Assembly: GCA_947472635.1 (NCBI GenBank) | Contig: CANJDY010000026.1 | Span: 1-14,838, forward strand | DNA length: 14,838 bases | Origin: Chitinophagaceae bacterium | GTDB lineage: Bacteria; Bacteroidota; Bacteroidia; Chitinophagales; Chitinophagaceae | Direction: 5' to 3' | Shown here: positions 1 through 6,991 of the stretch, piece by piece | Layout: each line of letters opens with the position of its first letter | Numbering within the stretch: the stretch's first letter is position 1 | Notes under the pieces: model-generated | The model's database searches: none | The model's input: only the letters and a program-made list of their open reading frames with translations | Told to the model about the DNA's origin: nothing | Program-made: the position numbers and the translations under genes

Positions 1-797
1 ATGTCATTCACAAGCCGGGAGTAGGTCATCATCCGCATAGCTTGGCAAACCCTACACCTATTGTCGATTTTATTTTGGGTGCTACTCACCAAAAAACAAA
101 CTTTGCAGCTATTGCTTCACCTGGTTCAGAATACCGATCGGGTGCCGGCTGGAAAGAAGGTACAGATTGGTGGACACAAAATAATGAAATCAATGAGCTG
201 TTGGCAAGTAATGCTTCAACTGATATCGTCTTTATTGGAAACTCCATCACACAGGGTATTGCCGGTAACAGAGCTTCTGTAACCTATAAGCCTGGAAAAG
301 CAATTTTCGACTCAATTTTCAACAAATATAGCTGGGTATCTGCTGGTATTTCGGGCGACCGCACGCAACATATACTTTGGAGGTTGCAGCATGGAAATTA
401 TGCTACAACAAAAATTAAAATTGCTGTACTTACCATTGGTGTCAATAATTTTGCTGATGACTCTCCAGAAGAAATAGCACAAGGAATACACGAAATTATA
501 GGATGGATGAAAAAAAATATGCCCGCCACTAAAATTATCTTAATAGGGCCATTACCTGCGGGAGTAAAAAAGCAAGACATGTATCGGGTGAAATATGATA
601 AAGTACAATCTCTCATCCAACAAGAAGATGATAACAAGCAGGTTAATTACTTTCCCCTATCTAGCCAATTCATTCAAGCTAGTGGGGATTTGAATCTAAA
701 CTACTGCTCCAGCGATGGCATCCATCTTATTGAGAAAGGGTACGAGGTTTGGGCACTATCACTACAAACGCTTATTGAAAAAATACTTACAAAATAA
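1..797 (+). CDS. Alpha/beta-hydrolase (C-terminal tail) fused to SGNH/GDSL esterase, 5' partial
   Basis: This is a probable two-domain exported carbohydrate esterase cut by the left edge. The frame is open from base 3 with no stop, so the TTG at 42 is internal and the real start lies outside. The first visible residues (KPGVGHHPHS, then NPTPIVDFIL) resemble the end of Bacteroidota alpha/beta-hydrolases, where a His of the GHHPH segment would be the catalytic one. After a linker rich in G, W and T comes a complete SGNH domain. Numbering from the codon at 42: block I VFIGNSITQG with nucleophile Ser68, block II SAGISGDRTQ, block III TIGVNN, and the terminal Asp/His pair in SSDGIHL. It looks like PAF-acetylhydrolase-type SGNH domains and like the second SGNH domain of the next gene, which starts 66 bp downstream on the same strand, so the two are probably co-transcribed. 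Likely role: deacylation of glycans; the substrate is unknown. Confidence 0.85.
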   Translation, partial: VIHKPGVGHHPHSLANPTPIVDFILGATHQKTNFAAIASPGSEYRSGAGWKEGTDWWTQNNEINELLASNASTDIVFIGNSITQGIAGNRASVTYKPGKAIFDSIFNKYSWVSAGISGDRTQHILWRLQHGNYATTKIKIAVLTIGVNNFADDSPEEIAQGIHEIIGWMKKNMPATKIILIGPLPAGVKKQDMYRVKYDKVQSLIQQEDDNKQVNYFPLSSQFIQASGDLNLNYCSSDGIHLIEKGYEVWALSLQTLIEKILTK

Positions 798-863
798 GAA
801 GCCGTAGAGAAATTCAAAGAAGGCAGGTAGGAATTTGTTTTACAATTTAGAAAACCAAATTAT

Positions 864-2636
864 ATGATCCATAAAACACTCGGCAGCATTATTTCGGTTT
901 TCATTATTCTATCGACTAGTGCCCAACAAACTTTGAAAGAATATTACCGCTGGAATCCTGCAACCCATCCTACGAAAGTGCTAGAAGGCCAAGGGTGGCC
1001 TACTGAAGTAAAAGGTTTTTATGATCGGCTACCTGCGAGGACTGAGCATTCCGTAAGTGAAGGGCTTTGGAAATTAGCCACTCATACTGCCGGCTTGCAA
1101 TTGAGATTCAGATCCAATGCAGAGGAAATTATTATCAGATATATTGTTGGCGGTGATTTACAAATGCCTCATATGCCTGCAACGGGTGTAAGCGGGATAG
1201 ATTTGTATTCTAAAAACATAGATGGCAAATGGCTTTGGACCGCAGGTCGTTTCTCCTTTGGCGATACAATTACGTATCGATTTTCCAATCTTGTTACCAA
1301 AGATCAACATGTCAATAACCGAGAATACACTTTGTATTTACCCTTGTATAATTCAGTCAAATGGATGGAAATAGCCGTGCCTCAGCCAAGTTTATTTACG
1401 CCCTTGACTCCTCGTATTGACCGACCGATTGTTGTATACGGCACTTCTATTGCTCAAGGTGCTTGTGCTACAAGGCCTGGACTTGCCTGGTCATCCATCT
1501 TGTCAAGAAAGCTTGAGCTACCAGTAATTAATTTGGGATTTTCAGGAAGTGGAAAACTAGATAGTCCACTGCTAGCATTAATGACCGAAATAGATGCAAA
1601 ATTATATGTACTAGACTGCTTGCCTAATTTGGTAGCCCCTGGTATTAGTGCGACAGAATTATACAAAAAATTAGTAGCTGCCATCGGTCAACTTAAAGCA
1701 AAAAAACCAGGAATACCTATTTTATTAACCGAGCATGATGGCTATTCTGATGAAGAAATGAACCCTGCATCCAAAAAGCAATACTCCGATGCTAACAAGG
1801 TTTTAAAAATTGTAGTTGACTCTTTGACCACTGCAGGAGTGAAAAACATCCACTTACTTTCTAAAGAAGAAATTAACCAGGATATTGAATCCATGGTAGA
1901 TGGAGTGCATCCAAACGACATTGGAATGATGAATTATGCAAATGCTTATGATAAAAAAATAAGAGCCATTTTTAATGAACCTGTTGGTAGCATAGCTACA
2001 ACCCAGCCCCTCACTCAACGCAGGGATGCTAGTACCTATGATTGGGAAACCCGCCACAGTGAAGTGTTGGACTATAATAAAAGTCATTCCCCCAAACTAG
2101 TTTTCATAGGCAATTCTATCACCCATTTCTGGGGAGGATTGCCCAATGCTCCTATTAAAAATGGCTTTGATTCTTGGGGTAAATATTTTGAGAAAAAAAA
2201 CGTGGTTAACCTAGGTTTTGGATGGGACAGAATAGAGAATGTTTTATGGCGAGTGTATAATGGGGAGCTAGACAATATTTCACCCACCCAGATTGTAGTA
2301 ATGATCGGCACCAATAATTTAGAAAAGAATAACAATAGTGAAATTATTGAAGGGCTACGGGTGCTAACAGAGGCGATTAGCATAAAGCAACCAACAGCAA
2401 AAATATTGTTACTGGGCATATTGCCCAGAAGAAATATGGAAGGCCGAATTGCTGCATTGAATCAGCTGGTTGCAACAATACCTTCCGATAAAAAAATAAA
2501 ATATGCAGACGCAGGAAAATTATTTCTGGATCAATCAGGCAAGATGATTGAATCTCTTTTTTCAGATGGACTTCATCCCAATGCAGCAGGGTATGAAAAA
2601 CTAGCAGTATTTATAAATGCCTTACTGGAAAAATAA
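864..2636 (+). CDS. Exported double SGNH hydrolase (GxDLY + Lipase_GDSL_3-like + Lipase_GDSL_2-like)
   Basis: A 590-residue exported esterase with two hydrolase domains. A signal peptide covers about residues 1-20 (cleavage near STSA/QQ). Residues 25-180 form the N-terminal beta domain that accompanies such esterases, with its signature GIDLY at 111-115. SGNH domain 1 (about 187-370) has block I YGTSIAQG with Ser195, Asn255 in DCLPN, and Asp346/His349 in VDGVHPND. SGNH domain 2 (about 410-590) has FIGNSITH with Ser418, Gly451 in NLGFGWDR, IGTNN with Asn484/Asn485, and Asp568/His571 in SDGLHPN. Both catalytic sets look intact. GTS instead of GDS in domain 1 is normal for that subfamily as I know it. 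Domain 2 resembles the SGNH domain of the upstream gene and suggests duplication. The ATG is preceded by an A/T-rich leader without Shine-Dalgarno sequence, as usual in Bacteroidota. Probable role: removal of acyl groups from polysaccharide or glycoside in the periplasm or at the cell surface. Confidence 0.9.
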   Translation: MIHKTLGSIISVFIILSTSAQQTLKEYYRWNPATHPTKVLEGQGWPTEVKGFYDRLPARTEHSVSEGLWKLATHTAGLQLRFRSNAEEIIIRYIVGGDLQMPHMPATGVSGIDLYSKNIDGKWLWTAGRFSFGDTITYRFSNLVTKDQHVNNREYTLYLPLYNSVKWMEIAVPQPSLFTPLTPRIDRPIVVYGTSIAQGACATRPGLAWSSILSRKLELPVINLGFSGSGKLDSPLLALMTEIDAKLYVLDCLPNLVAPGISATELYKKLVAAIGQLKAKKPGIPILLTEHDGYSDEEMNPASKKQYSDANKVLKIVVDSLTTAGVKNIHLLSKEEINQDIESMVDGVHPNDIGMMNYANAYDKKIRAIFNEPVGSIATTQPLTQRRDASTYDWETRHSEVLDYNKSHSPKLVFIGNSITHFWGGLPNAPIKNGFDSWGKYFEKKNVVNLGFGWDRIENVLWRVYNGELDNISPTQIVVMIGTNNLEKNNNSEIIEGLRVLTEAISIKQPTAKILLLGILPRRNMEGRIAALNQLVATIPSDKKIKYADAGKLFLDQSGKMIESLFSDGLHPNAAGYEKLAVFINALLEK

Positions 2637-2833
2637 GAAGTCTATTGCTTACAGATTACTAAATTCTAATTTAATTTTTCCAATGTAATTATTTTACAAC
2701 AATAACGCCTTTAAAAATATTTTATTTCGTCGTTTATACAGTATGAAAAAAAATAATGTCGGCAAGAATGATTGCTTTTTTAGTCCCTGCAATAGATACC
2801 TACATTAAAATAACTAAGCGGTCATTCATCTTT

Positions 2834-3646
2834 TTATTCCACAACAGGATTTAAATTGGATGCAGCGAGTTCACCAGGGGGCAAGCCATTAAACCAACGT
2901 ATCCTGTCTGCCTCCTGGGCGTCATTTTCGGGCACAGTAATTACGGCGCCATCTGCATAATAAATTACAGTCATTACTTCCCTCATTTGGCTAGAACTAT
3001 TTCCTGGAGCCTTGTGCAGGGTATACCCATAATGAAAAGTGGCATCCCCAGCATTCATGAAATCTGGCATAAAAATAGGATAGCCTTTTTCTGTAACATA
3101 TGCTTCGAGTAAATTTTGTGACTCATCTGAAATGGGAATATTTTTCACAAGCCCATCTTTATGAGATCCCACTGCGAATGTGAGCATACCCATCGAAACA
3201 TCAATATCAATCAATGGCATCCACATAGTAACAGTTTTTTGAGTATCCAATGGCCAATAATATTGATCTTGGTGCCAAGGAGTTGCTCCCCCGCCAGATT
3301 CTTTGTACAAAGCCTGGTCATGATAAATACGCACCCGGTCAACCCCTAATAACTGAGCTGCAAAACTGGCGAATTTTTTGTGCAAAGAAAATTGGCGAAC
3401 ACCTTCGTCTAGTTCCCACAAATTCATCACTTGTAAAAATGCCTTCCCATAGGTATCTCTTTCCTCTATTTTTCTTTTTTCAGTATTATATTTTTGAACG
3501 GCCTCATTAATCGCAGGTCTGAAAAATTCCATTTCCTCGCGGGGAACTATTCCAGGGATATGTATCGCTCCTTTTTGTTGAAAATCCAGCACTTGTTCGG
3601 CAGAAAGGGAAGGGGTCCCTTCCTGATGTATTTTGAAAGTATTCAT
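2834..3646 (-). CDS. Phytanoyl-CoA dioxygenase (PhyH) family 2-oxoglutarate/Fe(II) oxygenase
   Basis: A 270-residue cytoplasmic protein with no signal peptide, of the usual length for bacterial PhyH-family enzymes. These are non-heme iron, 2-oxoglutarate-dependent oxygenases that hydroxylate small molecules or acyl chains. Visible features: an N-terminal segment with FQQKGAIHIPGIV (about 23-34), the iron-binding HxD in PWHQDQYYW (His125, Asp127), a distal His211 in YTLHKAPGNSS, and Arg222 in SSQMREVMTV, which would bind the 2-oxoglutarate carboxylate. The Fe-binding set is therefore complete. It lies 159 bp downstream of the exported glutaminase A-like gene on the same strand, far enough to have its own promoter, though I found no consensus one. 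The substrate cannot be read from sequence. The catabolic neighbours hint at a hydroxylation step in use of a plant- or algae-derived compound, but this is inference. Confidence 0.9.
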   Translation of the reverse strand: MNTFKIHQEGTPSLSAEQVLDFQQKGAIHIPGIVPREEMEFFRPAINEAVQKYNTEKRKIEERDTYGKAFLQVMNLWELDEGVRQFSLHKKFASFAAQLLGVDRVRIYHDQALYKESGGGATPWHQDQYYWPLDTQKTVTMWMPLIDIDVSMGMLTFAVGSHKDGLVKNIPISDESQNLLEAYVTEKGYPIFMPDFMNAGDATFHYGYTLHKAPGNSSSQMREVMTVIYYADGAVITVPENDAQEADRIRWFNGLPPGELAASNLNPVVE

Positions 3647-3805
3647 ATCGTTAAATATATATAAAAATTTGCAATCGAAATGATTTTGGAAGCTACTGCA
3701 ACGATTACCTAAATAAAAATATATCTATTTTGTAGAAGTTAATAATTTAATTGCCCCTGTTTCAGCTGAATCATAGGCATATCCCTAACTCAAAGAAATA
3801 CCCAT

Positions 3806-6259
3806 TTATTTATTCTTTAATTTTTGCTCCAATACTTTTATGAAAAAACCGCCCACTACACTTCTTGCTTGAAACCCAACCATCAATCCACTATTGGTTT
3901 GATGCCAATCACTTAATGGAACCCTTGAATTAGTTTCGCTAACAAAGCGATAGATTGGATGTACAATGGCGTCAAAATCTTTTTGATTATTAGCTAGTGT
4001 AGCCGTCCACATTACCCAATCGGATTTGGTATAAGTAGCCCTGCTATCCAATGGTAAACCAAATTCATTTTGCTTAGTAAGATAATATTTCACTTCTTTA
4101 TGCATCACTTCTTTTGGAAAAAGATTCATATTCAAAACCTTATCCCATACCAGGTTATATTTCTGACTCCAGGTACCTTTATTATTAAAGGTCAATGAAA
4201 AATGATCTCCATCTTCAGCCAGTAGGATCCACTTTGCGGCCATTTCTTTGCTTAGTCGTCCGTATTTTTCAGCAATCGCATGCTCCCCTAATTGAGCAGC
4301 TAACTGAGCATAGCCACCCAAGGCTACAATCGCTTTAACGGAAAGATTGGTGTTTCTAGCAAGGTGGCCAGCAAAATCATCCGTGCACAATTGATTAGCA
4401 GGGTCGAAGCCTTCTTTGCTTAAATAATCTGCCCAAATAGACAAGGTAGCCCAATGTTTTTTAGCAAATGCCGCATTTCCTTCGGCCTTAGCAATCGCTG
4501 CAGTAAGGATAATCATATTTCCGCATTCTTCTACCGGCATATCTTCACCATAGGTTTGACCATTCGCAATGGGATAAGTACCCAGGTCATGGGCGGAATA
4601 GGGTTTTGCCCATTTGCCACTTTCGCTATAATAAAAAATACCATTCAACATCCCTTTCAACAACTCAGGATTATAAGCAAGGAATAAAGGCGAAGAGGGA
4701 TAGGTTACATCCACTGTGTTGATAGAACCATTGCTAAAATTTTCTTTAGAAAGAAAAAGTATTTCCCCATCTGGGCCCTTTACTAATTTATGAGCAGCAA
4801 TACTTTGCCTATAAGCTAACTCACACAATTTTGCATATTCCACTCCCCCAGCCTTTAGGGCATCCTCATGAATCAGTAGATTGGTTTTTTCGCATTTTTG
4901 AATGGTTGAATTATAATCTTTTGCTGCAGTATACAATTGTTGTTCGATGTTGTCTGCTTCTTGCTGATGCCACCAAGGACGCAAATTTTTTGAAAAATAC
5001 TGAACAGAATATAGATCATCATACCCTACTAATATCAATTGTTCTTTTACCTTGGTTCCAACAATTCCCATATTTACTTTTGTACTAAGCAACAGATGCT
5101 TCCCCTCTGAAATATCCTTGGCCGGTTTACCAAACGCATTCGATAAATCATCCCCAGAACTGATGGATTGCTGAACAGCAGAGCTGGTGGGAACGGCAAT
5201 ATACATATAGCCCCAATCGATCCTTAGGTCATCCCCTTTTTTTTGCAAAATCGGCTGATCGACAGAACCTGCTTTTAATATTGCTAGTCCCTTGGTAATA
5301 TATCGACTTGCTTTGATAGGCTGAATGGGGGTATTGACTGCCACATCTGATGAAGCCCCTACATATAGTTCTACATCATGCGCAGCGCCATCATTTGAAA
5401 TTACTTTGGTATTGATATATGATACAGGCCTGGATAACAAATCCAGGTCAGTAAGAATTAAAGGAGAGGTGAAAGTGAGTGACAAATCCACTTTTCCACA
5501 AGTAAATTGATAAGCAGTCTGCGTAGCATTGACAGTAACCTCTTTTTGAATAGCAGTCAAAATAGTTTGTTGCGAATTTTCCATCTTCTCAGCTACTATA
5601 CCCACATCCAACCATGATCCACCTTTTTTATTAGTTACATGGACGGCTATAATATTTTCACTCTTCTTGATTTTATTTTTCACTTCATCCTTAATTGGAA
5701 TAAAAATAAATTTACGAGTACTCCCTTTGGCAGAATAGAGTATTTCTCCGTTTAAAAAAACTTCCACATCATCGTCGTGCTGCAGCTTTAAAAAAAGATT
5801 ATTTAAATCCAGTTGGTTGATGGTAATTTTTCGTCGAACCCAAATATCTTTGGTAAGCCACTTTGTTTTTGAAACTACTTTATCATTGCCAAATGGAGCC
5901 ATCCCATTTTTCCAATTCGAATCATCAAAAGAAGGATTCATCCAGCCATCACCAGGATTGGATTCTGTATAGGCGGCCTGGTAATCCATTTCATCTGATG
6001 CAGGAACAACAGTTTTATACACCGGCTCAGCTTTGCCCAAAAAACTGTAAACCAACCCATCTACTTTTAACATTCCAATCAAAGAATGATTAGCGCCGGT
6101 CCAGTGCTTGGTAGTGGAGGCTGTTAGCAAATCCGTAGTAGACCAGATACTAAAATAAGGGTCATGGGTAATTAGCGGAAAGGCCGGGGCTTTCGTATTT
6201 TGAGCAAAACACAGTGTTGTTACAAACAAAATAACGAATGCTAAAAAAGATTTTTTCAT
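3806..6259 (-). CDS. Exported glutaminase A-like protein (DUF4964-DUF5127-DUF4965-DUF1793 type) with embedded beta-sandwich module
   Basis: An 817-residue exported protein. The signal peptide spans about 1-19 (MKKSFLAFVI..CFA/Q). Residues 24-88 match the N-terminal DUF4964 type (HDPYFSIWS, then KHWTGANHSLIGMLKVDG). Residues about 100-220 look like a galactose-binding or beta-galactosidase jelly roll (WMNPSFDDSNWKNG, KDIWVRRKI, DDDVEVFLNG). A DUF5127-like part follows (about 240-450), then the alpha-helical GtaA-like region, with conserved-looking stretches HDLGTYPIANGQTYGEDMP (557-575), DDFAGHLARNTNLSVKAI (627-644), YNLVWDK (701-707), LDSRATYTKSDWVMW (737-751) and VPLSDWHQT (780-788). The family takes its name from fungal glutaminase A, but many Bacteroidota members sit among glycan-degradation genes and their real substrates are unproven. 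The helical part recalls six-hairpin glycosidases. Probably periplasmic. It is followed by the PhyH gene and preceded by a 732-bp gap. Confidence 0.9.
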   Translation of the reverse strand: MKKSFLAFVILFVTTLCFAQNTKAPAFPLITHDPYFSIWSTTDLLTASTTKHWTGANHSLIGMLKVDGLVYSFLGKAEPVYKTVVPASDEMDYQAAYTESNPGDGWMNPSFDDSNWKNGMAPFGNDKVVSKTKWLTKDIWVRRKITINQLDLNNLFLKLQHDDDVEVFLNGEILYSAKGSTRKFIFIPIKDEVKNKIKKSENIIAVHVTNKKGGSWLDVGIVAEKMENSQQTILTAIQKEVTVNATQTAYQFTCGKVDLSLTFTSPLILTDLDLLSRPVSYINTKVISNDGAAHDVELYVGASSDVAVNTPIQPIKASRYITKGLAILKAGSVDQPILQKKGDDLRIDWGYMYIAVPTSSAVQQSISSGDDLSNAFGKPAKDISEGKHLLLSTKVNMGIVGTKVKEQLILVGYDDLYSVQYFSKNLRPWWHQQEADNIEQQLYTAAKDYNSTIQKCEKTNLLIHEDALKAGGVEYAKLCELAYRQSIAAHKLVKGPDGEILFLSKENFSNGSINTVDVTYPSSPLFLAYNPELLKGMLNGIFYYSESGKWAKPYSAHDLGTYPIANGQTYGEDMPVEECGNMIILTAAIAKAEGNAAFAKKHWATLSIWADYLSKEGFDPANQLCTDDFAGHLARNTNLSVKAIVALGGYAQLAAQLGEHAIAEKYGRLSKEMAAKWILLAEDGDHFSLTFNNKGTWSQKYNLVWDKVLNMNLFPKEVMHKEVKYYLTKQNEFGLPLDSRATYTKSDWVMWTATLANNQKDFDAIVHPIYRFVSETNSRVPLSDWHQTNSGLMVGFQARSVVGGFFIKVLEQKLKNK

Positions 6260-6559
6260 GCTGTACTTATTTTAAAAATGATTATTAACTGGACTAAAAG
6301 ATTAGTTAAATACAAATCACAAATGAGTAAAAACCCAGTCGGTAAAATCCCTTGACTAAAAATTTCACACACCATACTATTATCTACCACTCAAATTGTA
6401 ATTGCCACGTAAACATATAGCATTTTATTTATTTTCTACCTTCTGGCCACCTTCAAGATAGCAAAGAAGAATTCGAAGAGTAAAGGCCGCTAAATCAAGT
6501 ACAAAACCTTTAGCCTATTCATTGAAAGTTGTAGCTCATTTTTTAAAGCTTGGAGTTCC

Positions 6560-6748
6560 ATGAAAAAATATAAAACAGGCCTTCAAAATCCATGGACATC
6601 ATTACTAAAACAGGGTAAAAGCCAGATAGAGCAGGGGTTTTTAATTTTAAAGAAACTTTACCCATCATTAAAAGAAGCAGAAGTTATTGTTTTACATAAA
6701 GAAACCCGCCTTACTTTTGAAGAAGAAAGACGGGTTTTATTGTGGTAA
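6560..6748 (+). CDS. Small hypothetical ORF, 62 aa, uncertain
   Basis: I do not recognise this product. It is a charged, basic 62-residue ORF beginning MKKYKTGLQNPW and ending EEERRVLLW, without signal peptide or membrane segment. In its favour: an ATG start with a GGAG four bases upstream (6552-6555), opposite orientation to both flanking genes in a long gap, and terminator-like hairpins shortly after the stop. Against it: the frame is open only from 6494, low-complexity Lys/Glu codons arise easily in AT-rich DNA, and an imperfect hairpin overlaps its last codons. It may instead be part of a non-coding transcript. Confidence 0.35.
   Translation: MKKYKTGLQNPWTSLLKQGKSQIEQGFLILKKLYPSLKEAEVIVLHKETRLTFEEERRVLLW
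6702..6737 (+). other. Long imperfect stem-loop at the 3' end of the small ORF
   Basis: AAACCCG at 6702-6708 pairs with CGGGTTT at 6731-6737. The stem continues inward with two mismatches (CTT with AAG, then CTTTT with AGAAG), so about 15 of 17 positions can pair around a very small loop. TTTATT follows on the + strand. It could be a weak terminator, a processing site or simply coding sequence. It lies inside the final codons of the 62-aa ORF, which ends 11 bases later. Confidence 0.35.
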
Positions 6749-6759
6749 ATGAAACAATC

Positions 6760-6797
6760 AATCGCTCGTTGACCACAAATATAGGGGGCGATTTTTT
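6760..6797 (+). terminator. Probable intrinsic terminator downstream of the small ORF
   Basis: AATCGCTC at 6760-6767 pairs with GGGCGATT at 6786-6793 (eight pairs including one T-G). The loop is 18 bases and the T-run extends to 6797. The stem begins 12 bases after the ORF stop, as expected for an intrinsic terminator reading on the + strand. The long loop lowers confidence. Confidence 0.5.
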
Positions 6798-6858
6798 AAA
6801 TCATAGATTTATTTTAACAATATATTAAGATTTTCATATAGCAAGCAATCGTTAATGT

Positions 6859-6888
6859 CCTTCCGTTTCTACGGAAGGGCTTTTTTTT
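6859..6888 (+). terminator. Intrinsic terminator, + strand
   Basis: CCTTCCGT at 6859-6866 and ACGGAAGG at 6871-6878 form a perfect eight-pair stem with a TTCT loop, followed by GC and eight T residues (6881-6888). This is a textbook rho-independent shape. The T-run is on the + side only, so it ends + strand transcription, although both neighbouring large genes are on the minus strand. The small ORF region upstream is its only visible client. Confidence 0.78.
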
Positions 6889-6991
6889 CTACCTACTAGA
6901 TGTTAATTGCTCATTTTTCTTTCTTCTAAATCCCATTGGTACTCTTTTATACAATTCCGGCGCATAGCCAATCATTTTAAAATACGAAAGA

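Larger units (their letters stand above)
6260..6991. other. 732-bp intergenic region between two minus-strand genes
   Basis: AT-rich and mostly non-coding. It should contain the promoter of the glutaminase A-like gene near 6260-6330, but I see no exact TTTG/TAnnTTTG Bacteroidota promoter. The only organised structure is on the + strand: a 62-codon ORF (6560-6748) and stem-loops at 6702-6737, 6760-6797 and 6859-6888. I found no tRNA, riboswitch or repeat family here. No clear minus-strand terminator follows the sulfatase. Confidence 0.6.

Noticed and set aside
42..44. TTG as the start of the first gene
   Set aside because: The frame is open to the window edge and the residues before it (KPGVGHHPHS) look like conserved alpha/beta-hydrolase sequence, so this codon is internal.
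2084..2419. 111-codon minus-strand ORF opposite SGNH domain 2
   Set aside because: Antisense shadow of a conserved catalytic domain; no family features.
2762..2781. Possible terminator after the double SGNH gene
   Set aside because: GCAA/TTGC gives only four pairs before a T-run; too weak, though its position 126 bases after the stop is reasonable.
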